DNA of 64,000 nucleotides from Kribbella kalugense (GTDB lineage Bacteria > Actinomycetota > Actinomycetes > Propionibacteriales > Kribbellaceae), in the NCBI RefSeq assembly GCF_004365875.1, contig NZ_SODF01000001.1, positions 3,596,001-3,660,000 of the forward strand, in the 5' to 3' direction. A model generated the notes under the pieces. The model was not told the origin of the DNA and did no database searches. It worked only from the letters and a program-made list of their open reading frames with translations. The position numbers were made by a program, and so were the translations under genes. Position 1 is the first letter of the stretch. Every line of letters begins with the position of its first letter. Shown here piece after piece: positions 43,259 to 52,297 of the stretch.

Positions 43259-44454
43259 CGGCGTACCTCAAGCGGTTTGAAGACGGCTGCTGCGATGGTG
43301 ACTGCCAGCAGGGCGAGCGTGATGGCGAGGATGGCGGGACGGAGGTCCCAGAGAGTCCAGAGCACGCCGACGGTGACGGCGGCGGCCATTCGGGCCAGTG
43401 CTTGGCCGGTTTGCAGAACGGCCAGCCCGCTGGCTCGGAGGTGTTCGGGGAGGAGTGGGCCGACGGCTGCGGGGAGTACGCCGTCGGTGGCGGCGTAGAA
43501 GGTGCCGTGGAGGGCGAGGACGAGCCACCAGCTGCCGACCGGGCCGCAGATGACCAGTAGGGCGAGGACCAGAGCCAGGTGGCCGCCAAGGAAGATCTTC
43601 CAGCGGCCGATGCGGTCACCGAGGCGGCCGAGAGGGACGGCAAGCAGGAGGAAAGTGCCGGCTGTGCCTAGTGGAAGCAGGGGGAAGACGTTGATGCTGA
43701 CGTCCCAGCGGCGTTGTACGGCGAGGTAGACGAAGGAGTCGGTGATCGTGAAGAGACCGAGCCCCGCCGCCCACAGGCAGCACCGGCGGAAGTCCGGGTC
43801 ACGCAGCAAACCGAAGACCGGCAACTGAGCTGATCTCGGTGACGGTGGTGAGTGATCGCGGACGAAGGTGGTCAGGAGGATTACAGCGCAGGCCGCCAGG
43901 CAGAAGCTGGTGACGAAGACTGAGTTGTAGTCGCCGAGACTGGCCCACAGGACCGCCGTGGCGACCAGCGGACCGAGGAAGGCACCGACGGTGTCCAGCG
44001 CTCGGTGGACACCGAACGAGCGGCCCATCGTCTCCGCCGGGCTGCTCAACGAGATCAGTGCATCGCGAGGCGCGGTCCGGATCCCCTTGCCGGCCCGGTC
44101 GATCGCGAGGACCGCGCCGATCGCCGGCACCGTGGATCCGGCCGCCAGGAACCCGAGTTTCGAGATCGCCGAGAGCGCGTAGCCGATGCCGGCGACGGCT
44201 TTCAACCGTCGCCAGCGATCGGCCGCATGTCCGCCGACCAGCCGCAGTACCGCGGTCGCTCCGGCATACAGACCATCGAGCAAGCCGAACTGCAGCGGGT
44301 TCAGCCCGAGCCCGAAGACCAGGTACAGCGGCAGGATCGCGGTCACCATCTCGGCCGACACATCGGTCACCAGACTGACGATGCCGAGGGCAACGACGTT
44401 CGCGGGGACCCGCCGCAGTGGCGTTCGGAGCGGGCCGACGGACGCGAGGTACAT
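43255..44454 (-). CDS. MFS transporter
   Basis: A 399-residue MFS protein with about 12 helices. It opens with VALGIVSLVTDVSAEMVTAI, then LPLYLVFGLGLNPLQFGLLD, a signature of a bacterial MFS_1 group, and has AIDRAGKGIRTAPRDALISL. The substrate is unknown. The ATG at 44454 shares a base with the phosphatase stop, and its own stop overlaps the propeller gene start. The protein might move a product released by the secreted phosphatase; this is inference from coupling. Confidence 0.87.
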   Translation of the reverse strand: MYLASVGPLRTPLRRVPANVVALGIVSLVTDVSAEMVTAILPLYLVFGLGLNPLQFGLLDGLYAGATAVLRLVGGHAADRWRRLKAVAGIGYALSAISKLGFLAAGSTVPAIGAVLAIDRAGKGIRTAPRDALISLSSPAETMGRSFGVHRALDTVGAFLGPLVATAVLWASLGDYNSVFVTSFCLAACAVILLTTFVRDHSPPSPRSAQLPVFGLLRDPDFRRCCLWAAGLGLFTITDSFVYLAVQRRWDVSINVFPLLPLGTAGTFLLLAVPLGRLGDRIGRWKIFLGGHLALVLALLVICGPVGSWWLVLALHGTFYAATDGVLPAAVGPLLPEHLRASGLAVLQTGQALARMAAAVTVGVLWTLWDLRPAILAITLALLAVTIAAAVFKPLEVRR

Positions 44455-46043
44455 CAGTGGCAGGTGTACGTCGGGCTGCTGTCCAGGACCTTCCCGTCCA
44501 GGCCGATCAGCTGACTGGTGAAGGTCGTGTCGGTCATCGACAGCTTCAGCACGCCGTAGTCCGAGATGATCTTGGCGGTCGCGGGATGCGCGGCGTGCAC
44601 CGGGTACAGCGGCGCTCCGCCCATACCGCCGATGATCTGCATCGGCCCGTTCGGATCCGGATCGCCGTTCGCGTTCTGCGGCAGGAAGCGTTCGTAGTGG
44701 TGGTCGTGCCCGTTCAGCACCAGGTCGGCCTTCGCGGACACCAGCGTCTGCCACAGCGGAGCGGCGTCGGGGTTGTCGCCGTGATCACCGGAACTGAAGC
44801 GGGGATGGTGGTAGTACGCCGCGATGCAGCCCTTCGTGTTCTTCGCGAGGTCCTGCTTCAACCAGGTCAGCTGGGCCGGTTCACGCAGGTCGTCCTCCTT
44901 CACGAAGTCGTTCGAGTCGAGCGCGATGAAGTGCCAGTTGCCGAGCTCCCAGCTGTAGTAGTTCTTCCCCTGCGGGGTCGCGATCGAGCCGAAGTACTTG
45001 TGGTACCCGTCGTACGGAACGTCGTCATACGTCTCGTGGTTGCCGGGGATCGGGTGCGTGATGTTCTTGAACTTCCCCCACGTCTTCGCGTAGTAGTTCT
45101 GGAAGTCCGACAAGTGCGCGTCGTCGTACTGGTTGTCGCCGATCGTCAGCACCGCGGCCGGCTTGATCGCCTCGACCAGCTTCGCGGTCTTCGGATGGAC
45201 GCAGCTCGAGTCGGACGCCGTACAGCGGTCGGCGATGTCTCCGGCCGCCGCGAGCACGAAACTGCCGTTCCCGCCCGCGCTGGTCGTGACCGTGATCGCG
45301 TCACTCGCCGCGGACACGTTGCCTGCCAGATCCCGCGCCCGCACCGAGTAGTGGTACGACGTGTTCGCGGTCAACCCGGTGTCGTTGTACTGCGGACCGG
45401 GCGTCGACGCGACGACGCTGCCATCACGCAGTACGTCGTACCCGCTCACTCCCACGTTGTCCGTCGAGGCGGACCAACTGAGGGCGACCGAGGTGGCCGT
45501 GGCGCCGGTGCTCTTCAGGCCGGTCGGGACGGTCGGAGCCTGGGTGTCGCCGGTCGAGTCCGTCGCGCCGTAGGCCTCGAGCTCCCACAGCGAGTAGCCG
45601 TACGACGTTGCGCGCTGCGTGCCGACCAGGCGGAGGTACCGGCCGTGCGCCTGCAGGCCGGTCAGGTCGTCGGTCGCACCGTTGCCATTCGCAACCTCCT
45701 TGACCGGCGTGAAGGTTGTCCCGTCGTCGGAGACCTCGATCCGGTACGCCTTCGCGTACGCGGCCTCCCAGCTGAGCTTGACCCGGCCGATCGTGGCCGG
45801 CTGGCCGAGATCGACCTGGATCCACTGCGGATCAGAGCCTTCGGCACTGGCCCAGCGGGTCGACGCGTTGCCGTCGACCGCACGAGCCGCGGCCAGCGTG
45901 TCACCTTCGATGCTCGAGGCAATGACCGGTTTGCCCTGCGACAGCAGGGTGTCTGCGAACGTCTCGGCATCGGCGGCGGATCCACCGAGGGCGGCGAGCA
46001 GACCGATCGGGAGCACCAACGCAAGTAGGCGCATTCTCATCAT
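44454..46043 (-). CDS. Secreted metallophosphoesterase with F5/8C and FN3 domains
   Basis: A 529-residue exported enzyme. A signal peptide (LLALVLPIGLLAALGGSAADA) is followed by an F5/8 type C carbohydrate-binding domain (about 30-160, ARAVDGNASTRWASAEGSDP), a fibronectin type III domain (about 167-255) and a calcineurin-like phosphoesterase domain. The five metal motifs are AAGDIADR, GDNQYD, GNHET, YHHPRFSSG and GHDHHYER. It probably hydrolyses phosphate esters at the cell surface or on glycans. It is the first gene of a three-gene operon with overlapping stops and starts. Confidence 0.93.
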   Translation of the reverse strand: MMRMRLLALVLPIGLLAALGGSAADAETFADTLLSQGKPVIASSIEGDTLAAARAVDGNASTRWASAEGSDPQWIQVDLGQPATIGRVKLSWEAAYAKAYRIEVSDDGTTFTPVKEVANGNGATDDLTGLQAHGRYLRLVGTQRATSYGYSLWELEAYGATDSTGDTQAPTVPTGLKSTGATATSVALSWSASTDNVGVSGYDVLRDGSVVASTPGPQYNDTGLTANTSYHYSVRARDLAGNVSAASDAITVTTSAGGNGSFVLAAAGDIADRCTASDSSCVHPKTAKLVEAIKPAAVLTIGDNQYDDAHLSDFQNYYAKTWGKFKNITHPIPGNHETYDDVPYDGYHKYFGSIATPQGKNYYSWELGNWHFIALDSNDFVKEDDLREPAQLTWLKQDLAKNTKGCIAAYYHHPRFSSGDHGDNPDAAPLWQTLVSAKADLVLNGHDHHYERFLPQNANGDPDPNGPMQIIGGMGGAPLYPVHAAHPATAKIISDYGVLKLSMTDTTFTSQLIGLDGKVLDSSPTYTCH

Positions 46044-46070
46044 GTACCTCCGGGGGCGCGGAGCAGAATT

Positions 46071-46089
46071 GTTAGGAAGGTTACCTAAC
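46071..46089. promoter_or_regulatory. Palindrome upstream of the phosphatase operon
   Basis: GTTAGG-N7-CCTAAC, 28 bases upstream of the phosphatase start and also upstream of the divergent aldo/keto reductase. It resembles a repressor site; the spacing does not fit the iron-repressor box. The regulator is unknown. Confidence 0.5.
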
Positions 46090-46194
46090 AGTTGCCGGAC
46101 GGTAAACCCTTCGGATCATTTATGCGCCGAGTGCATCAACTTGGGGCAAAAGATTCATTGGACGGATGAAGCGGTGGCTGGTTGGGTCGACGGT

Positions 46195-47172
46195 ATGGAT
46201 ATGCGCACATTGGGACGAGTGGGGATCGAGGTCAGCCCGGTCGGTTTCGGGTGCTGGGCGATCGGCGGTCCGTTCAGCAATCCGGCCGGGGAACCGTTGG
46301 GTTGGGGTGTGGTCGACGACGACGAGTCGGTGCGGGCGATCCGGCGGGCGGTCGAGCTCGGGGTGACGTTCTTCGACACCGCGGACGTGTACGGCGCCGG
46401 CCACAGCGAACGCGTTCTCGGCAAGGCGCTCGCCGGGATGCGTGATCAGGTGGTGATCGCGTCCAAGTGGGGCAATACGTTCGACGAGTCGACCCGGGTC
46501 ATGCACCAGCAGGACGCGACACCGGAGTACGTTCACAAGGCTGTACGCGCTTCGCTCGACCGGCTCGGGACCGACTACCTCGACCTGTATCAGCTGCACT
46601 TCGACACGACCGACGAGCTCGCGTTGCCGCTGCGTGAGGCCTGCGAGGAGCTCGTCCACGACGGGCTGATTCGCGGTTACGCGTGGAGCACCGACACGTT
46701 GCACAGCGCGGAGCTCTTCGCCGAGGGCACGTACTGCGTCGCCGTCCAGCACGAGGCGAGCGTTCTGCACGATGCGCCGGACTTCTTCGCGCTGTGCGAG
46801 CGCGAGGACCTGGCCAGCATCAACCGGACCCCGCTCGGGATGGGGATCCTCGGCCGCCGCGACGCGAGCACGCCGGCGACCGGGGCGGACATCCGGACGA
46901 TGCCGCCGTCCTGGCTGCGGTACTTCGACGAAGGCGGCATACCGGCTCCCGAGTGGTGGGACAAGGTGTCCGCGATCCGCGACGTACTGCAGAGCGACGG
47001 GCGGACGTTGGCGCAGGGGGCGTTGGCCTGGCTGTGGGCGCGGAGTCCGCGGACGGTGCCGATTCCCGGCTTCCGGACGGTCGAGCAGGCCGAGGAGAAT
47101 GCCGGCGCGATGGCGTTCGGACCGCTCAAGAACGAGCAGCTGGCTGAGATCGCAAAGCTGCTGGCGGGCTGA
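46195..47172 (+). CDS. Aldo/keto reductase
   Basis: A 325-residue NADPH-dependent AKR. It has the start RTLGRVGIEVSPVGFGCWAI, the catalytic Asp and Tyr in FFDTADVYGAGHSERVLG, Lys in IASKWGNTF, and His in YQLHFDTTD, so the Asp-Tyr-Lys-His tetrad is complete. It reduces an aldehyde or ketone, possibly of a sugar. Its ATG is at 46195 or two codons later, and no ribosome site is obvious. It is followed by a strong bidirectional terminator. Confidence 0.9.
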   Translation: MDMRTLGRVGIEVSPVGFGCWAIGGPFSNPAGEPLGWGVVDDDESVRAIRRAVELGVTFFDTADVYGAGHSERVLGKALAGMRDQVVIASKWGNTFDESTRVMHQQDATPEYVHKAVRASLDRLGTDYLDLYQLHFDTTDELALPLREACEELVHDGLIRGYAWSTDTLHSAELFAEGTYCVAVQHEASVLHDAPDFFALCEREDLASINRTPLGMGILGRRDASTPATGADIRTMPPSWLRYFDEGGIPAPEWWDKVSAIRDVLQSDGRTLAQGALAWLWARSPRTVPIPGFRTVEQAEENAGAMAFGPLKNEQLAEIAKLLAG

Positions 47173-47179
47173 CTTTACA

Positions 47180-47211
47180 GTCGGGGCAAGGTTCTGAAGC
47201 CTTGCCCCGAC
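47180..47211. terminator. Bidirectional terminator between the aldo/keto reductase and lacI
   Basis: GTCGGGGCAAGG (47180-47191), an eight-base loop and CCTTGCCCCGAC (47200-47211) form a perfect 12-bp stem eight bases after the reductase stop and 45 bases from the convergent lacI stop. Confidence 0.85.
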
Positions 47212-47256
47212 AGTGTGTTTATCGATATACCTATCCTCGTGCAGAGGCGACCCGAG

Positions 47257-48282
47257 TCAGGCGAGTGGCTTCGTCGTGCCGCGGGTGACCAGCTGCGCCG
47301 GTACGACGACCTCCTGTGGATCACCGATCGCCCCGCCGTTGATCTGAGCCATCAGCAGCGAGGTGATCGCGTCCGCCATCGCGTCGTGACCCGGGTTGAC
47401 CGTCGTCAGCGACGGGACCAGGTACGCCGCTTCGTCGATGTCGTCGAACCCGACCACCTGCACCTCCTCCGGCACCCGCAGTCCCGCGTCGACCAACGCC
47501 CGTACGGCGCCCATCGCGAGCACGTCGGTCAGCGCGAACACCGCGTCGAAGGCGATCCCGCGATCACGCAGCGCCCGGATCGCGTCGTACCCGTCCTGCA
47601 GGCGAAACTGGCAACGGACGTTGAGTTCCGGGTCGATCGGAAGGCCGGCGTCGGTGTGCGCGGCCGCGTAGCCCTCGGCCCGGAGCGCGGGCATCGTCGC
47701 GGAGCCGTCCGGATCACCGCCGATCATCGCGACCCGGCGAGCGCCGGCGGCGAGCAGGTGGGCGGTCGCCTGCCGGGCGCCGTCGACGTTGTCCATCATC
47801 ACGTGGTCGAAGCGCGACGGCAGCGGCCGCTCCCCGATCATCACCACCGGCGCGTCGGTGCGGAGCTGACTGAGTTCGGCCGGGTCGGTGTCGACCACGC
47901 TCAGGATCAGGCCGTCGTACATCCGCAGCCGGGAGAACGCGACCGCGTCCAGCTCGCCCTCGCGGCTCGCGCCAGTGCGTTCCATCACGATCCGCAGGTC
48001 GTGCGCCTCGAACCGGTCAGCGAGTCGGCCGGCCAGCTGGGCGAAGTACGGCCGCTCCAGTTCCGGTACGGCGAGGCCGATGACGCCGGTGCGGCCGGCG
48101 CGGAGATGGCGGGCGGCCAGGTTGACCTGGTATCCGAGCTCGCCGATGGCCGCGAGCACGCGCTCACGGGTCTCGGCGCCGACGCGCGGCCGGCCGTTGA
48201 TCACGTTCGACACGGTCATCGTCGACACCCCGGCGAACCGCGCGACATCAGCCATCGTCACCACGGTCGAGGGCTTTCTCAT
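47257..48282 (-). CDS. LacI-family regulator divergent from GH51
   Basis: A 341-residue repressor. The HTH reads VTMADVARFAGVSTMTVSNV followed by INGRPRVGAETRERV; the ligand domain includes LRVPEEVQVVGFDDIDEAAY. The ATG at 48282 is chosen. A TACAGT hexamer seven bases upstream suggests a leaderless message. It is separated by 31 bases from the divergent arabinofuranosidase start, so it probably controls that gene. No clear palindrome was found in the short gap. Confidence 0.9.
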   Translation of the reverse strand: MRKPSTVVTMADVARFAGVSTMTVSNVINGRPRVGAETRERVLAAIGELGYQVNLAARHLRAGRTGVIGLAVPELERPYFAQLAGRLADRFEAHDLRIVMERTGASREGELDAVAFSRLRMYDGLILSVVDTDPAELSQLRTDAPVVMIGERPLPSRFDHVMMDNVDGARQATAHLLAAGARRVAMIGGDPDGSATMPALRAEGYAAAHTDAGLPIDPELNVRCQFRLQDGYDAIRALRDRGIAFDAVFALTDVLAMGAVRALVDAGLRVPEEVQVVGFDDIDEAAYLVPSLTTVNPGHDAMADAITSLLMAQINGGAIGDPQEVVVPAQLVTRGTTKPLA

Positions 48283-48313
48283 GCCGACCACTGTAGGGAA
48301 CAAGGAGGGCCTA

Positions 48314-49819
48314 GTGCCTGAAGCTTCGACATCGCGGGTCGTGATCGACCTCGACGTACCCGGTCCGACCATCAGCCGGCACCTGTACGGCCACTTCGCC
48401 GAACACCTCGGACGGTGCATCTACGGCGGCTTCTACGTCGGTGAAGACTCGCCGATCCCGAACGAGGGCGGCATCAGGCTCGACGTGGTCGAAGCGCTGC
48501 GGGCGCTGGACATTCCGAACCTGCGCTGGCCGGGTGGCTGCTTCGCGGACGAGTACCACTGGCGGGACGGCGTCGGGCCGAAGGCTGACCGTCCGTCGAT
48601 GGTGAACACGCACTGGGGCAACGTCGAGGAGAACAACCATTTCGGCACCCACGAGTTCATGGCATTGTGCGAGCTGCTCGGCGCGGCGCCGTACGTGAAT
48701 GGCAACGTGGGCAGCGGGACCGTGCGGGAGATGAGCGAGTGGGTCGAGTACCTGACCCGCGACGGCGACAGCCCGATGGTCCGGCTGCGGAAGGCCAACG
48801 GGCGGGACGATCCGTGGCGCGTCCCGTTCTGGGGCATCGGCAACGAGGCCTGGGGTTGCGGCGGGAATCAGCGTGCCGAGGCGTACGCCGACCTGGCCCG
48901 GCAGTACTCGACGTTCCTCAGGGATCACGGCGACAACAAGCTGTACCGGATCGCGGCCGGCGCGTCCGACGACGACCTCGCGTGGACCGAGGCGTTGCTG
49001 AAGGCGGTCAGCTGCTTGGGTTGTGGACGGGAGCCGAACAACATCTTCCAGGCGATCTCGATCCACTACTACACAGTCGCGGGGACCTGGGAGCAGAAGG
49101 GCAGCGCGACCGACTTCAATCTGGACGACTACTACCAAACATTGCGGAAGGCCCAGGGCATCGAGCGGATCATCAGTGCGCATTCGGCGTTGATGGATGC
49201 GTACGACCCGGACCGGAAGATCGGCCTGGTGCTGGACGAGTGGGGCACCTGGTGGGACGTCGAGCCGGGGACGAACCCGGGCTTTCTGTATCAGCAGAAC
49301 GCGATGCGGGATGCGCTGGTGGCGGGCGTGCACTTCGACGTGTTCCATCGGCACGCTGAGCGGTTGGTGATGGCGAACATCGCTCAGACGGTGAACGTGC
49401 TGCAGGCGATGCTGCTCACCGACGCCGACGGTGGGCTCGTCCGAACGCCGACGTACCACGTGTTCGAGATGAACAAGGGGCACCAGGACGCGGTCGCCGT
49501 ACCGACGCATGTGGTCGAGCAGCCTTTGTACGACTCGATGGAACTGGTGTCGGCGTCCGCTTCGGTGAAGGACGGGCGGGGGCTGGTGTCGGTCAGCAAC
49601 CTCGATCCGGTTGCGCCGCTGGACGTCGTACTGGATCTGCGGGGTGCGGCTGTGCGGGAGGCGGCCGGACGGTTGCTGACGGCATCGAAACCGCAGGCGT
49701 ACAACACGGTGGATCTGGCGGCGGTGGCTCCGGTCCCGCTCGCGGTGGAACCGGAGCCGCGCGGTCTGCGGGTGACCTTGCCGCCGCATTCCTTTGCGAC
49801 GGTCAGTTTGGTTTTGTGA
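48314..49819 (+). CDS. Glycoside hydrolase family 51, alpha-L-arabinofuranosidase
   Basis: A 501-residue retaining exo-enzyme that removes alpha-L-arabinofuranosyl groups from arabinan or arabinoxylan oligosaccharides. The acid/base is Glu178 (WGIGNEAWGCGG) and the nucleophile Glu309 (GLVLDEWGTWWD); the family start HLYGHFAEHLGRCIYGGFY is present. No signal peptide, so it is cytoplasmic. The GTG at 48314 has a strong AAGGAGGG site. It complements the GH127 beta-arabinofuranosidase 12 kb upstream. The end overlaps the convergent MerR gene by 17 bases. Confidence 0.95.
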   Translation: MPEASTSRVVIDLDVPGPTISRHLYGHFAEHLGRCIYGGFYVGEDSPIPNEGGIRLDVVEALRALDIPNLRWPGGCFADEYHWRDGVGPKADRPSMVNTHWGNVEENNHFGTHEFMALCELLGAAPYVNGNVGSGTVREMSEWVEYLTRDGDSPMVRLRKANGRDDPWRVPFWGIGNEAWGCGGNQRAEAYADLARQYSTFLRDHGDNKLYRIAAGASDDDLAWTEALLKAVSCLGCGREPNNIFQAISIHYYTVAGTWEQKGSATDFNLDDYYQTLRKAQGIERIISAHSALMDAYDPDRKIGLVLDEWGTWWDVEPGTNPGFLYQQNAMRDALVAGVHFDVFHRHAERLVMANIAQTVNVLQAMLLTDADGGLVRTPTYHVFEMNKGHQDAVAVPTHVVEQPLYDSMELVSASASVKDGRGLVSVSNLDPVAPLDVVLDLRGAAVREAAGRLLTASKPQAYNTVDLAAVAPVPLAVEPEPRGLRVTLPPHSFATVSLVL

Positions 49820-50621
49820 CCGCGATCTGGAACTCGTGCACCCAGTTCGCCGGGTTGTCCGGGTCGAACTCGAGGTTGACCTCCCGCGCATAGCCGTGAC
49901 TGCGGTAGCCGTTGTCCTCGATCCACTTGGCCAGCGTCTGCATGCTGCGATCGGCCTCCATCATGTCGCCCTTGTGGACGATGGTGGCAGCTTGCGTGAT
50001 CTCGGCCAGTTCGAGGACGTCGAGGTCCTTGGCTGTCTCGCTGTTGACGGGTACGGCGGCGTGCACGCGAACGGTCTCTCCGTCGGCGGCCTCGTAGTAC
50101 GCGATCGAATTGCCGCTGGGGTGCACGCCCGCGGCGCCGAGTCGTTCGAAGAGCTGGCCGAACAGTGGTTGAAGTACGGGACCGATGTCCTCACCGTCGT
50201 AGCTCGGTGAGATCGCGGACAGTTCGGCGACCCGGGTCGGGGCGATGTGCTTCAGAACGACGTCGTCGGTGGGCATGTGGCCTTCCCTCTCGATGAGTCG
50301 GAGCCTCGCCTCGACACTCGTCAACCGGGCGGTACTGCGGGCGAGGTCGTCCTCGAGCTGAGCCTGCCGTAGCCGGAGCATGCCGCGCAGTTCCTCGGCG
50401 GACAGCTTCGCGTCGACGATCTCGCCGACCTGTTGGAGGCTGAACCCGAGGTCCTTGAGCGCGACGATCCGGTTCAGCCGACGGAACTGGTCGGCCGAGT
50501 AGAACCGGTACCCGGTCACCTCGTCGACGACCGCCGGCCGTAGTAGGCCGAGTGCGTCGTAGTGCCGCAGCATCCGCGCCGACACCTGACCGAACGCGGC
50601 AAAGTCTCCGATGCTGAACAT
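49803..50621 (-). CDS. MerR-family regulator with GyrI-like ligand domain (BmrR type)
   Basis: A 272-residue activator. The MerR HTH is at 1-70 (SIGDFAAFGQVSARMLRHYD, then ALGLLRPAVVDEVTGYRFYS), followed by a coiled-coil dimerisation helix (about 75-112) and a GyrI-like effector domain (about 120-272) that in BmrR binds drugs. The likely target is its own promoter or a nearby exporter. On the minus strand TTGACC lies at 50659-50654 with a CCTT-N11-AAGG repeat just after, in the usual place of a MerR site; the match is modest. Confidence 0.88.
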   Translation of the reverse strand: MFSIGDFAAFGQVSARMLRHYDALGLLRPAVVDEVTGYRFYSADQFRRLNRIVALKDLGFSLQQVGEIVDAKLSAEELRGMLRLRQAQLEDDLARSTARLTSVEARLRLIEREGHMPTDDVVLKHIAPTRVAELSAISPSYDGEDIGPVLQPLFGQLFERLGAAGVHPSGNSIAYYEAADGETVRVHAAVPVNSETAKDLDVLELAEITQAATIVHKGDMMEADRSMQTLAKWIEDNGYRSHGYAREVNLEFDPDNPANWVHEFQIAVTKPN

Positions 50622-50670
50622 GCCCCCACCCTCCCCCTTCCCACAGTGTCAAGGTCAACTCCCGGGACCT

Positions 50671-50732
50671 TGAACACCCTTTCGGGGCCTGCAACAGGAA
50701 ATAACCTGTTCAACGTCCCCGCGGGGTGTTCA
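50671..50732. other. 62-base nested stem-loop
   Basis: Three nested perfect inverted repeats share one centre: TGAACACCC/GGGTGTTCA outside, CGGGG/CCCCG in the middle, AACAGG/CCTGTT inside with loop AAATAA. It lies between the merR start and the end of the small membrane gene. It could be a terminator for the latter or a structured RNA or operator. Confidence 0.6.
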
Positions 50733-50806
50733 CACCACCCGGAACTGACCCGCCGGCAGCCCAACTGCTGTGGTTCGGCGGAGGTGCGGTGGGTACGGCG
50801 GATGCG

Positions 50807-51109
50807 TCAGGAGGTGACGCGGATTCGGCGGTCGCGGATGGCGGCTACTGCTAGGGCGGTGACGAGGAGGGCTACGCCGCCGGCGGCGAGGCCGGTTACC
50901 AGGTCGCCGCGGGTGCTCAGGCGGGCGTCGCACTGCATCGGGGTGATGCCATTCTCGGGCTGGAAGACCGAGCCGCAGGCGTCTCCGCCGACGTGGACGG
51001 GCCGGACGGCGAACACCACCCCGGCGATCAGCAGGATCACACCCACCGCGCCGAGGACCTTGCTCAGCACCGGCCGCCCTTTCGGGGCGCAGCAGTCAGG
51101 ATCGACCAC
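50807..51109 (-). CDS. Small two-helix membrane protein with CGSxFQPxxGITPMxCD motif (paralogue 1)
   Basis: A 100-residue protein with two membrane helices (about 19-35, VLGAVGVILLIAGVVFA; about 72-90). Between them is an outside loop with two cysteines: CGSVFQPENGITPMQCD. A paralogue of the same length and layout is at 63367-63669. The loop cysteines may form a disulfide. Function is unknown. A perfect 16-bp palindrome lies 65 bases upstream of the start. The N-terminus has CCAPKG, which could be cytoplasmic metal or redox ligands. Confidence 0.75.
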   Translation of the reverse strand: MVDPDCCAPKGRPVLSKVLGAVGVILLIAGVVFAVRPVHVGGDACGSVFQPENGITPMQCDARLSTRGDLVTGLAAGGVALLVTALAVAAIRDRRIRVTS

Positions 51110-51173
51110 GATTGCCTGGTCAGATCCAACATACGCACGCTCACACTCCCTGGCAGCACTCGACCGATCCGCA

Positions 51174-51189
51174 AGATTTGATCAAATCT
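51174..51189. promoter_or_regulatory. 16-bp perfect palindrome upstream of small membrane gene 1
   Basis: AGATTTGATCAAATCT, 65 bases upstream of the start at 51109. It shares GATCAAAT with the tandem palindromes upstream of the paralogue (63836-63874). Confidence 0.6.
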
Positions 51190-51276
51190 AACGCAGCTAG
51201 CGGCCAGCCCTGAAGCTCACCACGGCCCGCCGATGGAATCTTCACTTAGTTCTAACGCTCCCCAGGCCGAACCGGT

Positions 51277-52290
51277 TCAACCGTCAAGAACCGCCACCAA
51301 GGACCCGCTCGCGCGCCCGTGCGCGACGTCCGCGAGCGCCCGATCGACCGCGTCGAACGGCACCACCGTCGTATGGGCCCTGACTGGGAGCCGCGCCAGC
51401 AGGCGGAACAGTTCCTCCCCGTCGCGGCGGGTATTGGACGTGACGCTGCGAAGATCCCGCTCGTGGAAGAGGTGCCGTTCGTAGTTCAGCGCCGGTACGT
51501 CGGACAGGTAGATGCCGGCCACCGCCACGGTCCCGCCGGGCTTGAGCGCTTCGAGTGCATACGGGACCACGTCGCCTGCCGGCGCGAACACGATCGCCGA
51601 ATCCAACAGCACCGGCGGCCGATCGGCGGTCTCCCCCACGAACACGGCGCCCAACTCGCGGGCAAGCGCTCGATTCCCTTCACCGCGGGTCATGACGAAC
51701 AGCTCGGCGCCTTGAGCGGTCGCGAGCTGTGCGGTCAGGTGCGCACTCGAGCCGAAGCCGTAGATGCCGAGCCGACCACCGGGTGGCAGGTTCGCGCGGA
51801 GCAGTGATCGGTAGCCGATGATCCCGGCGCATAGGAACGGCGCGAGCTCGACTGCGGGCCGGTCGGTCGGCAGCGCGTACGCGTAGTCCTGCGGCACAAC
51901 GGCGTACTCCGCAAACCCGCCGTCGGCATCCCACCCGGTGTACGTCGACCACGGACAAAGGTTCTCGGCCCCCTGCCGGCAGAACTCACAAACCCCACAA
52001 GTCCCCCGCAACCAAGCAATCCCCACCCGATCCCCAACCGCAAACCGCCCGGCCGTTCCGCGGGCGACTACGGTGCCGACTGCTTGGTGGCCGGGGACTG
52101 TGCCCGGGTGCTTTGGTGGGAGGTCTCCTTCGGTGAGGTGGAGGTCGGTGCGGCAGATGCCGCAGGCTTCGACCTTCACGAGGACCTCGCCGGGCCTGGG
52201 TTCCGGCACGGTACGGCGTACCTTGCGCAGCGGGCCGCTGTCGATCGGGCCCGGACGCTCCACTGCCCATACCTGCATCTGGTCGGTCAT
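51277..52290 (-). CDS. Zinc-dependent alcohol dehydrogenase
   Basis: A 337-residue MDR-family enzyme. The catalytic zinc site includes CGICRTDLH and GHQAVGTVV; the structural zinc site is CGVCEFCRQGAENLC (four Cys). The NAD(P) motif is IYGFGSSAHLTAQLATAQGA. It oxidises alcohols or reduces aldehydes in the AdhP-like group. The ATG at 52290 is chosen. It lies seven bases after the ABC-2 permease stop on the same strand, so it may be part of that operon. Confidence 0.9.
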   Translation of the reverse strand: MTDQMQVWAVERPGPIDSGPLRKVRRTVPEPRPGEVLVKVEACGICRTDLHLTEGDLPPKHPGTVPGHQAVGTVVARGTAGRFAVGDRVGIAWLRGTCGVCEFCRQGAENLCPWSTYTGWDADGGFAEYAVVPQDYAYALPTDRPAVELAPFLCAGIIGYRSLLRANLPPGGRLGIYGFGSSAHLTAQLATAQGAELFVMTRGEGNRALARELGAVFVGETADRPPVLLDSAIVFAPAGDVVPYALEALKPGGTVAVAGIYLSDVPALNYERHLFHERDLRSVTSNTRRDGEELFRLLARLPVRAHTTVVPFDAVDRALADVAHGRASGSLVAVLDG

Positions 52291-52297
52291 GTCTCCA

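Noticed and set aside
46071..46089. Iron-regulator (DtxR/IdeR) box
   Set aside because: The arms TTAGG and CCTAA are seven bases apart instead of nine, and the adjacent genes are not iron-related.
45619..46194. Long upstream extension of the aldo/keto reductase frame
   Set aside because: It is antisense to the phosphatase gene and lacks any family similarity; the reductase fold begins at 46195.
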